In this document: positions 24,944-36,431 of the stretch, in pieces
Position numbering within the stretch: position 1 is the first letter of the stretch
Layout of the letters: each line of letters starts with the position of its first letter
Program-made: the position numbers and the translations under genes
The notes under the pieces: generated by a model
What the model was told of the DNA's origin: nothing
The model's input: only the letters and a program-made list of their open reading frames with translations
Database searches by the model: none
Origin: Coffea arabica
Lineage: Eukaryota; Streptophyta; Magnoliopsida; Gentianales; Rubiaceae
Length of the DNA stretch: 64,000 bases
Direction of reading: 5' to 3'
Assembly (NCBI RefSeq): GCF_036785885.1
Contig: NC_092310.1
Span: 7,440,001-7,504,000 of the forward strand

Positions 24944-25282
24944 ATGTGTGGCTGCAGTTTTCTGGAGCTCAATGATGGAAGGCCCTTTGTTCGTGTCTTC
25001 TTTCACTCCTTTGGGACTAGTATTCACTACCCTTGCTGGATCCCTCTTTCTAAAAGAGGAGCTGTGTTTGGGAAGGTTATGATATGGGGAAAAGGCAAGG
25101 AGGCAACTGCATCTCAAGATGGAGAAACTGAAAGCAGGAGGGATGAAGTAACCGATGGTAGCCAGGCTGCGCCTCTCATTGTCCCCGGCCATTGCACTGA
25201 TTATCAAACAAATGGGGTTCATCAACAATTTAAGCATGAACATGTTTTACAAGCTCGGTTAGCATTGCCAAGAATTGATTGA
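24944..25282 (+). CDS. Unassigned 112-codon ORF
   Basis: I do not recognise this product. The ORF starts MCGCSFLELNDGRPFV, is basic and polar toward its end (KGKEATASQDGETESRRDE) and ends in TGA. The local base composition is less AT-rich than the flanks, which is why it is listed. An overlapping minus-strand frame (24,857-25,243, 128 codons) is equally long, so coding status and strand are uncertain. It could be a terminal exon or a captured gene fragment beside the 42-T run. Confidence 0.2.
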   Translation: MCGCSFLELNDGRPFVRVFFHSFGTSIHYPCWIPLSKRGAVFGKVMIWGKGKEATASQDGETESRRDEVTDGSQAAPLIVPGHCTDYQTNGVHQQFKHEHVLQARLALPRID

Positions 25283-25737
25283 ATATTGCTGAGCCACTGT
25301 ATCCTTTTCTTTTTCCTTTTTTTGTCTTAGCATTTTCTGTTAAAACAGTAGGCGAATGGATCTGAATTCTGTTTCTGTAATTCGAAAGATGAAGAGCCAC
25401 TCTCTTCTCAGCGCATTTTTTTAGCTTGTCAAATGTAAACTATCCTGAAGAGTTATAATTGCTCTTGATTGTGGAACCTGCATAATTGCTTTAGGTGTTT
25501 TGCTTTTGCGTTCTTCCTTCTTTCAGTTCAAGCACTGAGCTACAAAATCTCATTGAAGGCCACAAAGTTATCCTTATCGATGCCTCTTAAACTTTTATCA
25601 ACTCTAACTGATGTGTGGAAGAAAAGGAAAAACCTAAAATTTGTCCTCCTCCTTGTCCAAATACATCTAAAATTTACAAGTACATAAAAAAGTATCTTCA
25701 TATTACAAGAAATGGTAATGTAAAAAAAAAGTAACAA

Positions 25738-25904
25738 AAATATTTAAATGGATTATAAATGGATAATTGATTTTTATTTAATCCATTTAGATCCATCCAT
25801 TTAGATCCATTTAATAAATGGATCTAAATGGATTGGATAAATTTCATCCACCATCCATTAAGTCAAAACCAATTATGAACCATTTATCCATATTGCCACC
25901 TCTA
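25738..25904. repeat. Truncated hAT-type MITE end
   Basis: The right end reads ATTGCCACCTCTA, the same terminus as the MITE that ends at 27,347. Inside are repeated AATGGAT and ATCCATTTAGATCC units in both orientations. No matching left terminus is present, so the element is probably truncated. Confidence 0.5.
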
Positions 25905-26508
25905 GTCATGATGTTTGATCTTTTGCATTTTGAGCAAGAGAGACGTATACTTTTTTGTCTTTTCGATTTCTTAAGGCAGAGTTTGTTTTCTTTGGCAGGG
26001 TTCATCAAACCATAGCTCTATTGTCAGGCTTTAAAATAAAACACACTTAACTTTTTTCGAAAGCAAATAAAATTAAAACAACTCACAACCTTTGTTGATG
26101 CCACTGAAGTATTGGGGCTGGTCATATGTACTATATAAATATTGGGTACTGCCAGCAAATATCTCTGGAAAGATGCACAAAATTTAGATTATTACATGCA
26201 TATGGTTTAAACTATTTCAATTTTGATTATTTTGGTTTTGTACCACTATTACACTTTTGCGCTCTGACTTTGTTTATGTTCAACCAAATGCTATTACTTA
26301 AATTAAAAACCCACTGATTTCTGAATTTAAAATGTTAAATTACATCACGCATGATCCCAAATTTGGGAAGCACATGCTTAAACTATTTGGAAAGCACCAA
26401 AATGTAGAAACATGATAGAAGGAACTAAAACCACCAAACTTAACCCAGTGCCCACCATCAAAGTTGGTGGGGTGAGAGGTCATAGGATGGGAGGTCATGG
26501 GATCAAAC

Positions 26509-27062
26509 TAGAGGTGTCAAAATGGGTGACTTGGGTGGGTTTGGGTTGGGTAAAATGGGTAATGGGTATAAGTGAGTCAATTCATTTATACCCATTTAAT
26601 TAGATGGGTATAAATGGGTAAGTCAAAAAATGAATTGGGTAACCCAATTACCCATTTATAACTCATTTATTTTAACTTTTTGCAAACTCATTTAAATTCA
26701 CTTTTGCAAACTAAGTTATCAATTTATACCACTCTTTGTACCCATCATTAGTTTTAAATATTTACTTATAATGTTCAATAAACTTAATTACCAATTTTTT
26801 TCATTTATACTCTGTCACAAAATTACCTATTATTTAATAATTGAATAATACGAATAAAAAAATTTGAATTAAGTACTATAAAAATTAATATAAAAACTTA
26901 ATTCAAAAATTTTGAACCCCTAACATTTTTTTCATATATAAATTTAAAATTTCATTTTATAAAGATAAGAAAATAGGCTAAAATTTATCATAAATTGGTA
27001 ATGCTAAAAAATGAGCAAGTTAACAAACTAAGAAAAAATAAAATAATAAGATAAAACCAACA

Positions 27063-27102
<40 letters not shown>

Positions 27103-27347
27103 TTAACATCATGACAAAATGAAAATTTTGAAAAAAAAAAGGTAGGGAAAAAGAAGAGACTTGGGGGGAAGAGAATTTTAAATGGGTTAATTGGGTTTGA
27201 TGGGTTATCCAATAATACCCATTTAATAAATGGGTATTATTGGGTAACCCATTTATACCCATATGCAAAAATTTAAGATATCCATACCCATCTATTCATG
27301 GACGGGTATGGGTAAATCTAGTTAAGTGGGTTGATTTGCCACCTCTA
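26509..27347. mobile_element. hAT-type MITE, 839 bp
   Basis: Terminal inverted repeats are TAGAGGTGTCAAA and the complement of a TAGAGGTGGCAAA end, flanked by a perfect 8-bp duplication GATCAAAC (26,501-26,508 and 27,348-27,355). The 8-bp duplication and TA..G start are typical of hAT. Subterminal zones are full of ATGGGTA and TACCCAT units, candidate transposase-binding repeats, around an AT-rich core holding an AAT microsatellite (27,064-27,102). No transposase is encoded. Confidence 0.93.
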
Positions 27348-27355
27348 GATCAAAC

Positions 27356-28303
27356 CCTACCCCCTACCATTGGTCGCAAAATGTGGCAAGCCTGCATAGC
27401 CCATTCGTTTGGGCTGATAAGTAGTATAAATAACTGTAGGCCCACGTCTCAATCCTATCCACTCTCTGTATTCATTTCAAAATTGCCCAGCAATTACATT
27501 AGATCTACTTTTATCCCCACATGCAAGATGAAGTGAAACATGATAGCTGCAAGAAGGACTCTCGTCAATGGTCACTTGTCAAAGCAACTCCACTATGCAA
27601 TTTATGCTCCTTAATTATATTAATTAAGTAAATGATATTTATAGTAAGACAACTATTAATGAGGAAAAAAATTACACCCTCCATCTTATTTTATTAGGCT
27701 TGATTTCTATTTTAGTTTGTCTCAAATTATTTGTCATAGCCAAAAAGAGGAAAATGAACAGAGACCAATTTCCTTTTTTTTATCCTTCATTAAAAAGAGT
27801 ATTAATGTCATGTTTTAGAATCGAATGCTTTAACAAACTATTATAAAATTCTCAAATTCAAAAGCAACAAACAAAATTTGAATTCAAGTCAAGGGGTAAT
27901 TATGGAAACAGTTATTTGTTGGTTGGCCAGAAATCAAATTCCTTAATCTATGTGCAAAGTTATACATGACAAGTCAAATGAGACTGGATTGAGTATTTTG
28001 TGTTTTAATGATGTCATCTTAGTGCCTAGATTTGTTGGCTTATTGTCCATTTTTTTGAATTAATATTGTAACTTTTAGTAAGTGAGAGATTTTGAATCAA
28101 GATCTCTTACTCATCCCTTCCATTCTACTATTCAACTCAACCTGGCCCATCCCACCCCCTTTATATTGAATCAATATTGATGCTCATGTATGAAACAACT
28201 GATACTGATGATCAGAGAGTGCCCAAATGCAAAATTACTACACTGCACATAAAGTCAACGACAAACATCTTTCTCCTTGCTTCTTGCATCTTGAGCCTTG
28301 ATC
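27356..28303 (+). promoter_or_regulatory. 5' flank of CYP81-like gene 2
   Basis: No coding region. About 27,455-27,540 resembles about 11,705-11,795 upstream of the relic. The last 65 bp (CATAAAGTCAACGACAAAC, then TTGATCATGG) match the relic leader, and the GTCAAC there contains a W-box core (TTGAC) on the minus strand. A TTTATATTG at about 28,160 is a possible TATA box. Regulation is inference only. Confidence 0.45.
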
Positions 28304-31300
28304 ATGGAGTTACTCTACACCATTCTAGGTCTCTTCATATTCTTGATTGCTGTAAAGTATCAGTATCTCCGAAAAAAGAACAGAAAACTGCAGCCCCCAA
28401 GTCCTCCAGCTCTTCCAATTTTGGGCCATCTTCACCTTGTGAAGACTGCCCCCCACCTTGCCCTGCAAAAGCTCTCCATCAAATATGGTCCCCTGATTTT
28501 CCTTCATTTTGGGATTCGTCCTTTCCTTGTTGTTTCCTCGCCTTCTCTTGCAGAGGAATGCTTAACCAAGACCAATGATATTATTTTCGCGAACCGGCCT
28601 GAGTCAGTTTCCAGTAAATACCTTGGCTACAACTCAACTATTCTCATACTCTCCCCTTATGGAGATCACTGGCGAAATCTCCGCCGAGTCACAACCATCC
28701 ATATGTTTTCTTCGATTCAACTCCAGAGTTTCTCCTCCATCTGGACTGAAGAAATCCATTTCATCATCAAAAAATTGTTTTCCAGTAACTCTGATGAGAA
28801 AACCTGGAAAGTTAAGGACATGAGTTCTTTGTTCCGGGAGTTATTATTCAACGTGATAATGAAAATAGTTGCTGGAAAAAGATGGCCATCTGATCAGCCA
28901 GGTGATATATTTTCACCGCAAGCACTCACTGATCTTTGTGATTATATTCCAATTTTGAGGTGGATTGGCTATGGAGGGTTGGAGAAAGGTGTAATCAGTT
29001 TGCACCAGAAGAGGGACGAGTTTCTTCAGGGCCTGATTGATCAAACGCGGAAAGAGGAAGCAGAAGACGGTTCTTGTTCGACAGAGAGAAGGAAAACAAT
29101 TATTCAAAAATTGTTATCTCTACAAGAAGCAGAACCCGAATACTACACTGATGAAATTGTTAAAGGAATTATACAAGTAAGTCTCTTCTACTTGAATCTC
29201 TTTCTCAAATTGGTCTATAATTCATTAGGACAAGGTCATCTCACCCATGTAGCAGCAGTAGTACAAATTGTCTTAGCCATATTTAGTGGTAGCGCTAAGA
29301 CTAGTGGTGAGGGATGCAGTGATCCGCAACCGCATGCTTTTCATGGTTGAAATTGGATCATATTAGCTCGATTTGATCTGAATATTGAAATGATCAAATT
29401 AAACCGTATCTTGATGTTGTGGTCTGATCTGAACTGTAGCAAACACGTCCGACTGTAGATAGGCACCGGATCTAGTGGCGGTGAGTGGGGAAATGGTATA
29501 TGCCACTAACTTCAATGTTGGTGTCTAGATAAGGAATTTGGTGAAAGTCTTTTCAAAAATTTGGTGCACATGTTTTCAACATTAAATATGCCAACATCTA
29601 GAGGTGACTGGTGAGCTGGGGGCCTGGGGCATTCGTCAACTTGCAAATTGGATTAGTCTTCTTGTGGTGCTTCTTGTGGTCCAATTGTTATATTTTTTAT
29701 ATTATTTGGTGTGTAATTATATGATATTATTTTATTCGAAATAAAAATGATATACATGAATAAAATATTTGATACATATTCAATACAATATTATGATATA
29801 TTCGTACATCAAAAAATTTAAACATATATAGCGATTGGATGAAATTGCATAAAATATAATTGTACTAAGTTCTTGCCCCAATTTATGGCTGTATCTATCA
29901 TTTTACACCATAAAATAATCAAAGAATCTTTTATGGTATGGGCAATGTTTAAGGTTTTAACAATCTTTTCCGCTAATGTGGATTTAGGAATCCAGTTCAC
30001 AAAATTTATAGACACATGAGCATAACATAAACAAACAAAAAAATTTATGTCAACATGTTACTGTCCTTTTTTTTTCCTCAAATATCATGGATGTAATTGC
30101 CTTAAGATGCCCTTATATTTTGGCTTGACAACAATTGTCAATATAACTATCTCAACAACGTTCAACTTTCGTAATAAAGTAAAATTTATCAAAAAAATAG
30201 TATGCACAACTTTATTACAAGAATGTTAAAAATCAGCCTCTTCTTAACGAAAAATACCGTGTAATTGTATCCTAATATTAATTAGGGTTAATCACATTTT
30301 ATCCCCTTAAAAAATACCCCATTTCTCAGTTTACCCCATAACCTTTAATTTTGCTCACTTAACCCCCTTTAGGACAAAATTGCCCTTGCATTATTTTGAC
30401 TTTTCATTTACCTTGTTTTCCTTTCTTTTATTTCTTTTTCTCTTTCTTCTTTATTTAATTCTTCCTCTTTCCCACAAAAATCTTCACCTTAATGATTGAA
30501 ATTAAAAAAGAGGAATTACAAAGATCTATCTTCTTCTTAAATGATCAAAAAAAATTCAAACCACTTTTCTAAAATACAATTTTTTTAGCCTTTCAATTCT
30601 TTTAATTTTGGGTTTTCCTCTTTCCTTTCTAGTTTCTCATTTTATTCTCAAGAAAATATCATAAGATGAAATTGTTTTCCTTCCTTTTATTTCTTTTTCT
30701 CTTTCTTCTCTCTATCATCCTTCCCAATAGAAAATTTGATTTCCACAAAAATTTTTGTTTTGAGTTTGTAATCGCATATTTTTGGGCGAAGGTTTAAAAG
30801 ACATCAAAAACTAATTTTGATTTTTTGTATGATGTCACGTGTCACAAATTTCAATTGATAATTATTAATCAGGTCACAATTTCATCTTAAGATATTTTCT
30901 TGGGAATAAAATGAGAAACTAGAAAGGAAAGAGGAAAATCCAAAATTAAAAGAATTGAAAGGCTAAAAAAAATTTGTATTTTAGGAAAGTGATTTGAATT
31001 TTTTTTAATCATTTAAGAAAAAGATAGATCTCTACAATTCTTCTTTTTCAATTTCAATCATTAAGGTGAAGATTTTTGTGGGAAAAAGGAAGAATTAAAT
31101 AAAGAAGAAAGAGAAAAAGAAATAAAAGAAAGGAAAATAAGGTAAATGAAAAGTCAAAATAATGCAAGGGCAATTTTGTCCTAAAGGGGGTTAAGTGAAC
31201 AAAATTAAAGGTTAGGGGGTAAACTGAGAAATGGGGTATTCTTTAGGGCAAATTCCACTTTACCCCCCTGTGGTTTAGCGTTTTTTCACATAACCCCCCT

Positions 31301-34111
31301 ATGGTTTCAAAAGCTATACATAACCCCCTTATGGTTTGGATTAAAGTGTCAAAGTAACAGAAATAGTCACTCGTAACGGCGTCACCTAAAATGTCAAAAA
31401 TACCCTTATGTAAGGTTGAAATTTATGTATTAACCAAGGGAGGTTATGTGTATATTTTGAAAATCATAAGGGGGTTATATGGTAAAGTATTAAACCATAA
31501 GGGGGTTATATGGTAAAATATAGAAATCATAAGGGGTTAATGTGTCATGTATATATAAGGGTAATTTCGACATTTTTAGAAGTTCCGTTACGAGTGACTA
31601 TTTCCGTTACTTTGACACTTTAATCCAAACCATGAGGGGGTTATGTATAGCTTTTGAAACCATAGGGGGGTTATGTAAAAAAAGGGTAAACCACAGGGGG
31701 GTAAAATGTAATTTACCCTATTCTTTAATGGGATAAAATGTGATTAACCCTATTAATTATACACTTTTTAAATGTTGTTTTGTTGGCCCAAATTGAGGCC
31801 TTTAAAATTTGGGGAAGGTTGCTACTTGCTCCCAGCCCCCACCCCTGATGGAGGACAAATAGGTAAATTCACATTGGTGAGGTGATAAGCTGACAATTGA
31901 TACACGTGATGATATTTGACAACGGACAATAGAAGCAAATCAGATTAGGTGATGAGACATTAACCGTGATACTTGTGGCTGGGTTTAAGTCAACGGTGGA
32001 GGCTGTGAGATAGTTTTAGAATTGGTCGTCCATTAATTGATGAAATTATTAATTTATCCTCCATTAAAACTTAAGTGATAAAATACTATTTTGGTGGGGA
32101 AGATTACTAATTTAAATAGACTAATTTTCACTTTATATCAAAAAGTCTAATTGTTAACACATAAAAAATAGATTTGGATGAGGATTAAGACTATTGGGGT
32201 CAAAATGGGGGCAAAATATAGAAATATTGAGTGATTACTGTTGCAATTTTTATAATCTCATAATTTACTTCAACGCATCATAATGTAGCAAAATTTCATT
32301 TCAAATATTCACAAGCATAAAATTGGAGTAGAACCCAAAAATTTGCATATGAATTTAGCACTATAATTGCAATAAAATTTCAATACCGAACCAAAATTAG
32401 AAGCCATATATTAGGTAACAAAATATTGGGCTAAAAAATTTTAATAAAACACCAAAATTATTTACTTTTCCTTGACAACAATCTTTTCTTACCTAGGCTA
32501 ACTTGAAATGCGTAGTAAAATAAGGTTGATGAGATTCTTGAATTGAATTTATTCCTTTTCTTGTTTTTTCCTGCTTCTTTTGTTTTAATTGTCATTCAAA
32601 GTGATCATATATTTTATTGTTATATGTTTCCAATTAGAATTTTATTATGAAGTGAAAATTAATCCATTTAAAGTGACAAATTTTTTCTACCAAAGGGGTA
32701 TTTTTGTCACTTAAAAGCTTTTAATGGAGGAAAAATTGGTCATCTCATCAATTATTTAGATGGAATTAATTTTCTTATTATTTTAAAGTTGACTAAGGGT
32801 GAAAAGTGCCTATTAAAATAGTTTAGGGTACAAAATGCAACTAGTGTAATAGTTCGTGGGGGTTTTCTACATTTAACCCCCTATTTAATTTTGGCTTTTC
32901 AGTTTATACTCTGAACCATGAATTGTGATACTTAAGTATAATATACTATCAATTTTGGGGCACATCGTCCAAATAAGATAAAATCAATTAATTCTTTTAG
33001 CAACTTTAGAATAAAATACTTTAATACCCCTAAACGAATTAGAGAATTTGGACAAACAACAGATTAAGGATACTTGAAGCCTTCTAAACTAACTATAGAA
33101 AAAGTTATTTGGATTTGACCAATGGGCCAACAAAAGAACAAGATACTGAAGTTCTAAAATTAGCAATTTAGAGAGTAACAAGCAAATTGGTGATAATTTA
33201 GGTGTGCATATTGGCAATAACACCCAAAAAAAGGTAGTTCCTTCATGCCTTTACACATAATTGAGGTCTATAGATATCACATGCCATAATATATAGTTCC
33301 CTTCTTATGTTGACTGGCGGACATTTATTCGCGATCAATGTCAAAAGTGTAAATTATTGATTCATGATCTATAGCAAGAGAAATGACATTATTTGTCAAC
33401 AACTTGATTCTAAAAACTAATTCCTATTCTTTTCTTATTCATTCAAAAAGTTGCATTGAATTTGACTGTACATTACTTCTTGTGTAGATAATGTTATCAG
33501 CCGGAACACACACTACATCTCAGACAATGGAGTGGGCATTGTCCAGCCTATTAAATCACCCTAATGTACTGCAAAAGGCAAGAGATGAGCTAGAAAAAAT
33601 GCAGCCTGGCCATCTGCTAAATGATTCCGATCTCTCTAAATTGCCTTATTTACGCTGCATAATCAACGAGACACTAAGGTTATTTCCTGCGGCACCAACT
33701 CTTGTGCCTCATTTTTCATCCGAGGATTGCACCATAGGAGGCTACAAGGTTCCAAAAGGTACAACTTTGTTAGTGAATGCTTGGGCCATTCACAGGGACC
33801 CCAATGTTTGGGAAGAGCCCAACAAGTATAAGCCAGAAAGATTTGAAGGAATGGATGAGGGAGGGTGGAATGAAGGGTTCAAATTTCTTCCATTTGGAAA
33901 AGGCAGGAGAATTTGTCCCGGAGCTGCCATGGCCATAAGGTTGGTTGGGCTGACATTGGGCACCCTGATTCAATGCTTTGAGTGGGAAAGAGCAGGGCCT
34001 GAAATGGTGGATTTGGAAGAAAATCAAGGAGCAACTTTGGGCAAGGCCAAGCCTTTGGAGGCATCTTACAAGCCACGCCCATCGATGATCAAAACAATTT
34101 CTCAGCTTTAA
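28304..34111 (+). CDS. CYP81-family cytochrome P450, gene 2 (two exons)
   Basis: Exon 1 is 28,304-29,176 (291 codons) and exon 2 is 33,488-34,111 (207 codons plus TAA), 498 aa in all. The phase-0 intron of 4311 bp begins GTAAGT and ends TGTAG at the same codon boundary as gene 1. The protein has an ER anchor (2-22), hinge PPSPPALP (31-38), WRNLRR, I-helix AGTHTT (296-301), ETLR (352-355), PERF (407-410) and haem loop [10 protein letters not shown] with Cys434. It is close to gene 1 along its whole length, and the three residues GGW at 416-418 are extra relative to it. It keeps the family-typical EWA in helix I, which gene 1 has lost, but also has His (299) at the usual acidic site. It is probably an ER monooxygenase of specialised metabolism. 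No lesion is seen. Confidence 0.94.
30285..31750. mobile_element. Outer Mutator-like foldback element in intron of gene 2
   Basis: A 9-bp duplication TATTAATTA (30,276-30,284 and 31,751-31,759) flanks ends that read GGGTTAATCACATTTTATCCC and its near-perfect complement. The arms (about 30,285-30,680 and about 30,875-31,245 plus 31,728-31,750) are reverse complements over nearly 400 bp around a loop of about 200 bp. Nine-bp duplications and long inverted repeats point to Mutator-like MITEs. There is no coding capacity. The right arm is interrupted by a second element. Confidence 0.92.
31246..31718. mobile_element. Inner Mutator-like MITE nested in the outer one
   Basis: A 9-bp duplication TATTCTTTA (31,237-31,245 and 31,719-31,727) flanks ends GGGCAAATTCCACTTTACCC and the complement of a GGGTAAATTACATTTTACCC end. 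The arms extend about 140 bp (CCCCCTGTGGTTTA, GTTACTTTGACACTTTAATCC and complements). Removing it restores the outer arm. Confidence 0.92.
32025..32775. repeat. Third inverted-repeat element in intron of gene 2
   Basis: About 32,030-32,155 (AATTGATGA, TCCTCCATTAAAA, TAAGTGA-AAAATAC, TTGGT, GACTAATTTTCACTT) is an imperfect reverse complement of about 32,630-32,760. The spacer is AT-rich. No target duplication was fixed, so ends are approximate. Confidence 0.6.
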
Positions 34112-34326
34112 GTTAGATATGTTGTTCTATTGAGATAAATTGGGATTTCTTTTTTTTTTTTTTTGAATTTAAATATCAAGAGATGAGTGTCTGATTTTTG
34201 GTTTTGAGCTCCTCTTACAATTTCAGATTTGTAGTTGTAACTTTCTTTCAATACAAGTTGATGCTACAATTATACAAACTTAAATATTTTACATGGAAAT
34301 GTGGAACATTAAATGATTCCAATTCT
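34112..34326. other. 3' flank of CYP81-like gene 2
   Basis: About 215 bp, including a T run at about 34,149-34,164, between the TAA of gene 2 and the antisense copia fragment. AATACAAG at about 34,251 is a plausible weak polyadenylation signal. Confidence 0.4.
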
Positions 34327-34870
34327 AAGTAGCATAAACAAAATCACCAGTACCATCTTTGGTTAATTTCAATTTTTCTTCAACCAGGGTCATCATTGGT
34401 TTAGCCACATCTAGCTTAAACTTCTTTAGAATATCACTTGCATACTTGCTTTGTGAGATAAAAATTCCACCATCCAACTGATGAATCGCAATACCAAGAA
34501 AATAAGACATCAATCCCAAATCTATCATCTCAAATTGACTAATCATAGCCTCCCTGAATTTAGAAATTAGTTTGGGATTATTACCTGTAAATATCAAGTC
34601 GTCCACATACAAGCATACAATAAGGACATCTCTTCCAAGGTTGAATTTGATGTACAGAGTATGATCATATGGACGTCTCAGAAAACCAGGCTTAATAAAA
34701 TAAGAATCGATGCGAGTATCCTAAGCTCTAGGAGCTTGTTTCAACCCATACAACGCCTTTTTCCATCTATACACTTTGTTTTATTGACCATTTCTAACAT
34801 AACCAGCAGGCTGCTCAACATATACCTCTTTTGCCTTTTGCTTATGGCCTTTGACAACCAACCTTGCTTT
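34327..34870 (-). pseudogene. Copia RT fragment, left part of the host element
   Basis: The minus strand encodes copia RT: an EVYVEQPAGYVR segment near 34,800, YGLKQAPRA near 34,740, YVDDLIFTGN (34,577-34,612) and the C-terminal part down to GTGDFVYAT at about 34,327, where homology ends in plain flank. RNase H and the 3' LTR are missing. Its upstream codons resume at 63,253, with the 5-bp duplication GCTTT at the split, so it is the broken host of Gypsy A. It is the same family as copia element 1. Confidence 0.92.
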
Positions 34871-36431
34871 TGTGACGACCCTACCTCCCTCTAAGGCGAA
34901 CCAAAGGGTTCGGCGGACTGTCTACCCAATTCTCGCTAGGACTCGTTCACTCACTTATAGCTTCAAGAGCAAGTAATATGTGCCAATCAAACTTAACATA
35001 TATACAATCATTAACACAGATATACAATCTTCAAGGTTAAGTACAAAAGTTCAGGATTCAACCAACTACTAATACTATCACTATTACACAACAAAAGTTC
35101 TAGTCAAAAGTTTAGTCTTCCTCTAATCACCCATCCTTGCTCAAGAACCCTGTAAGAAAAACAAAAACTAAAGGAATGAGCTAAAACTCAGTGAGGTTTC
35201 CATGCACATAACCAAGCAATTGAAACAAGGATATTATTCAGTTAATAACAATCAATCGAGAAAACATTCATAATATAAAAACAATGAGAATACACTCATT
35301 AAAAGGATACATGCTCGCGTGGAGCTATTCGTTCAATCATTCATTCATTTAGCCAGTCATTCTCTTTCATTTAATCATTCATTTCTTCCTTTATAAATTC
35401 AACATTTCCATTCATTCATTTCATTTCTCGCTACTAGCCAATTCACTGGCCAGTTTTTCACCAAATTTCGTGGTCGTACTCGAGTATATCAAAAATTATC
35501 TCAGGGTCACCAGTTGCCTGACCAAGTCCATTTCTGACTCAAGTCGACTGGCAACAAAGGGCAAAGGTCCAATTCAGCCAATGCGGTACCATACAACCCA
35601 CATAACTTACATTCATGCACAGGTAATGCCCAATCAGTTAATCATTAGAAAATTCACTTTTGCTTAGGTCAAGTGCGATAAAGTACACACTCGACCATTG
35701 AAAATCCATTTAACAGTCATTGGAAGGCATTTAACACTCAATCGAAGATTCACAACAAGTACACAGTCATTTAATACACAAACATGCAAGAAACACTCAC
35801 CCTAAACAAGTCACGTTTTATCAAAATTTAGTTCAAGACCGGCATCTTGGACACTCCCGAAATCTGTAGTCAAATATTATCCACAAAGAGCCAATCATAC
35901 ACGAGTGCAAGCTACATAACTTATATTTCTATATGAAAGTAAAAAGGCAAGAAAAGGATAGTAAGTCATATAGGCAAGGTGCACACATAATTTGTAAAAG
36001 AAAATGATCTAAAACGGTTAAGTTCAAAACCAATATGTGCAACTAAAAATCATGTTTCGAATACTTGTTTAGAATGTTAGAAATCAGGTTTAGAACACTT
36101 GAGAAGTATATGTTAAGTCGGATCAAGGAAACGAAAAACAAGAGAAATGCAACGAGAAACAATGAAGATAGCAGCTTTACCATCCTTTGGTGTTTTGATC
36201 ACAACTGAAACTACACTTATCGGATCGAGGAAAACTTTATGATGTTTCGAAATAAGACCTAGACTTACATTTGCTATGAAGACATCACCCAATTCTCATA
36301 TTTTCAGGGTAAAAAATGGACAGTCAAAAACACATGAAAAACAGGTCAGGAAAATTAGAGTTTTTGCGCAGTCAGGAGTGCTCTGGCCAAATTATAAGCT
36401 AAAATGATCCAATTGATCTGAAATTTTGCAG
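34871..36431 (-). repeat. Gypsy A left LTR, outer part
   Basis: Aligns with 53,854-55,406 of the right LTR and stops at TTTTGCAG, where Gypsy B is inserted. It includes Tekay-like terminal blocks (AAGGCGAACC, TCGGCGGACTGTCTACCC). Confidence 0.9.

Larger units (their letters stand above)
24280..26500. other. Spacer downstream of copia element 2
   Basis: Contains a 42-T run (24,702-24,743), an unassigned ORF (24,944-25,282) and a truncated MITE end (about 25,738-25,904). About 25,908-26,060 is similar to about 10,425-10,560. Nothing else is supported. Confidence 0.5.

Noticed and set aside
24857..25243. Minus-strand ORF of 128 codons
   Set aside because: It overlaps the plus-strand ORF at 24,944-25,282 and has no recognisable domain; strand cannot be decided, so only one low-confidence entry is given.
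27020..27268. Minus-strand leucine-rich membrane-like ORF
   Set aside because: It is translation of the AAT microsatellite and flanks inside the hAT MITE.
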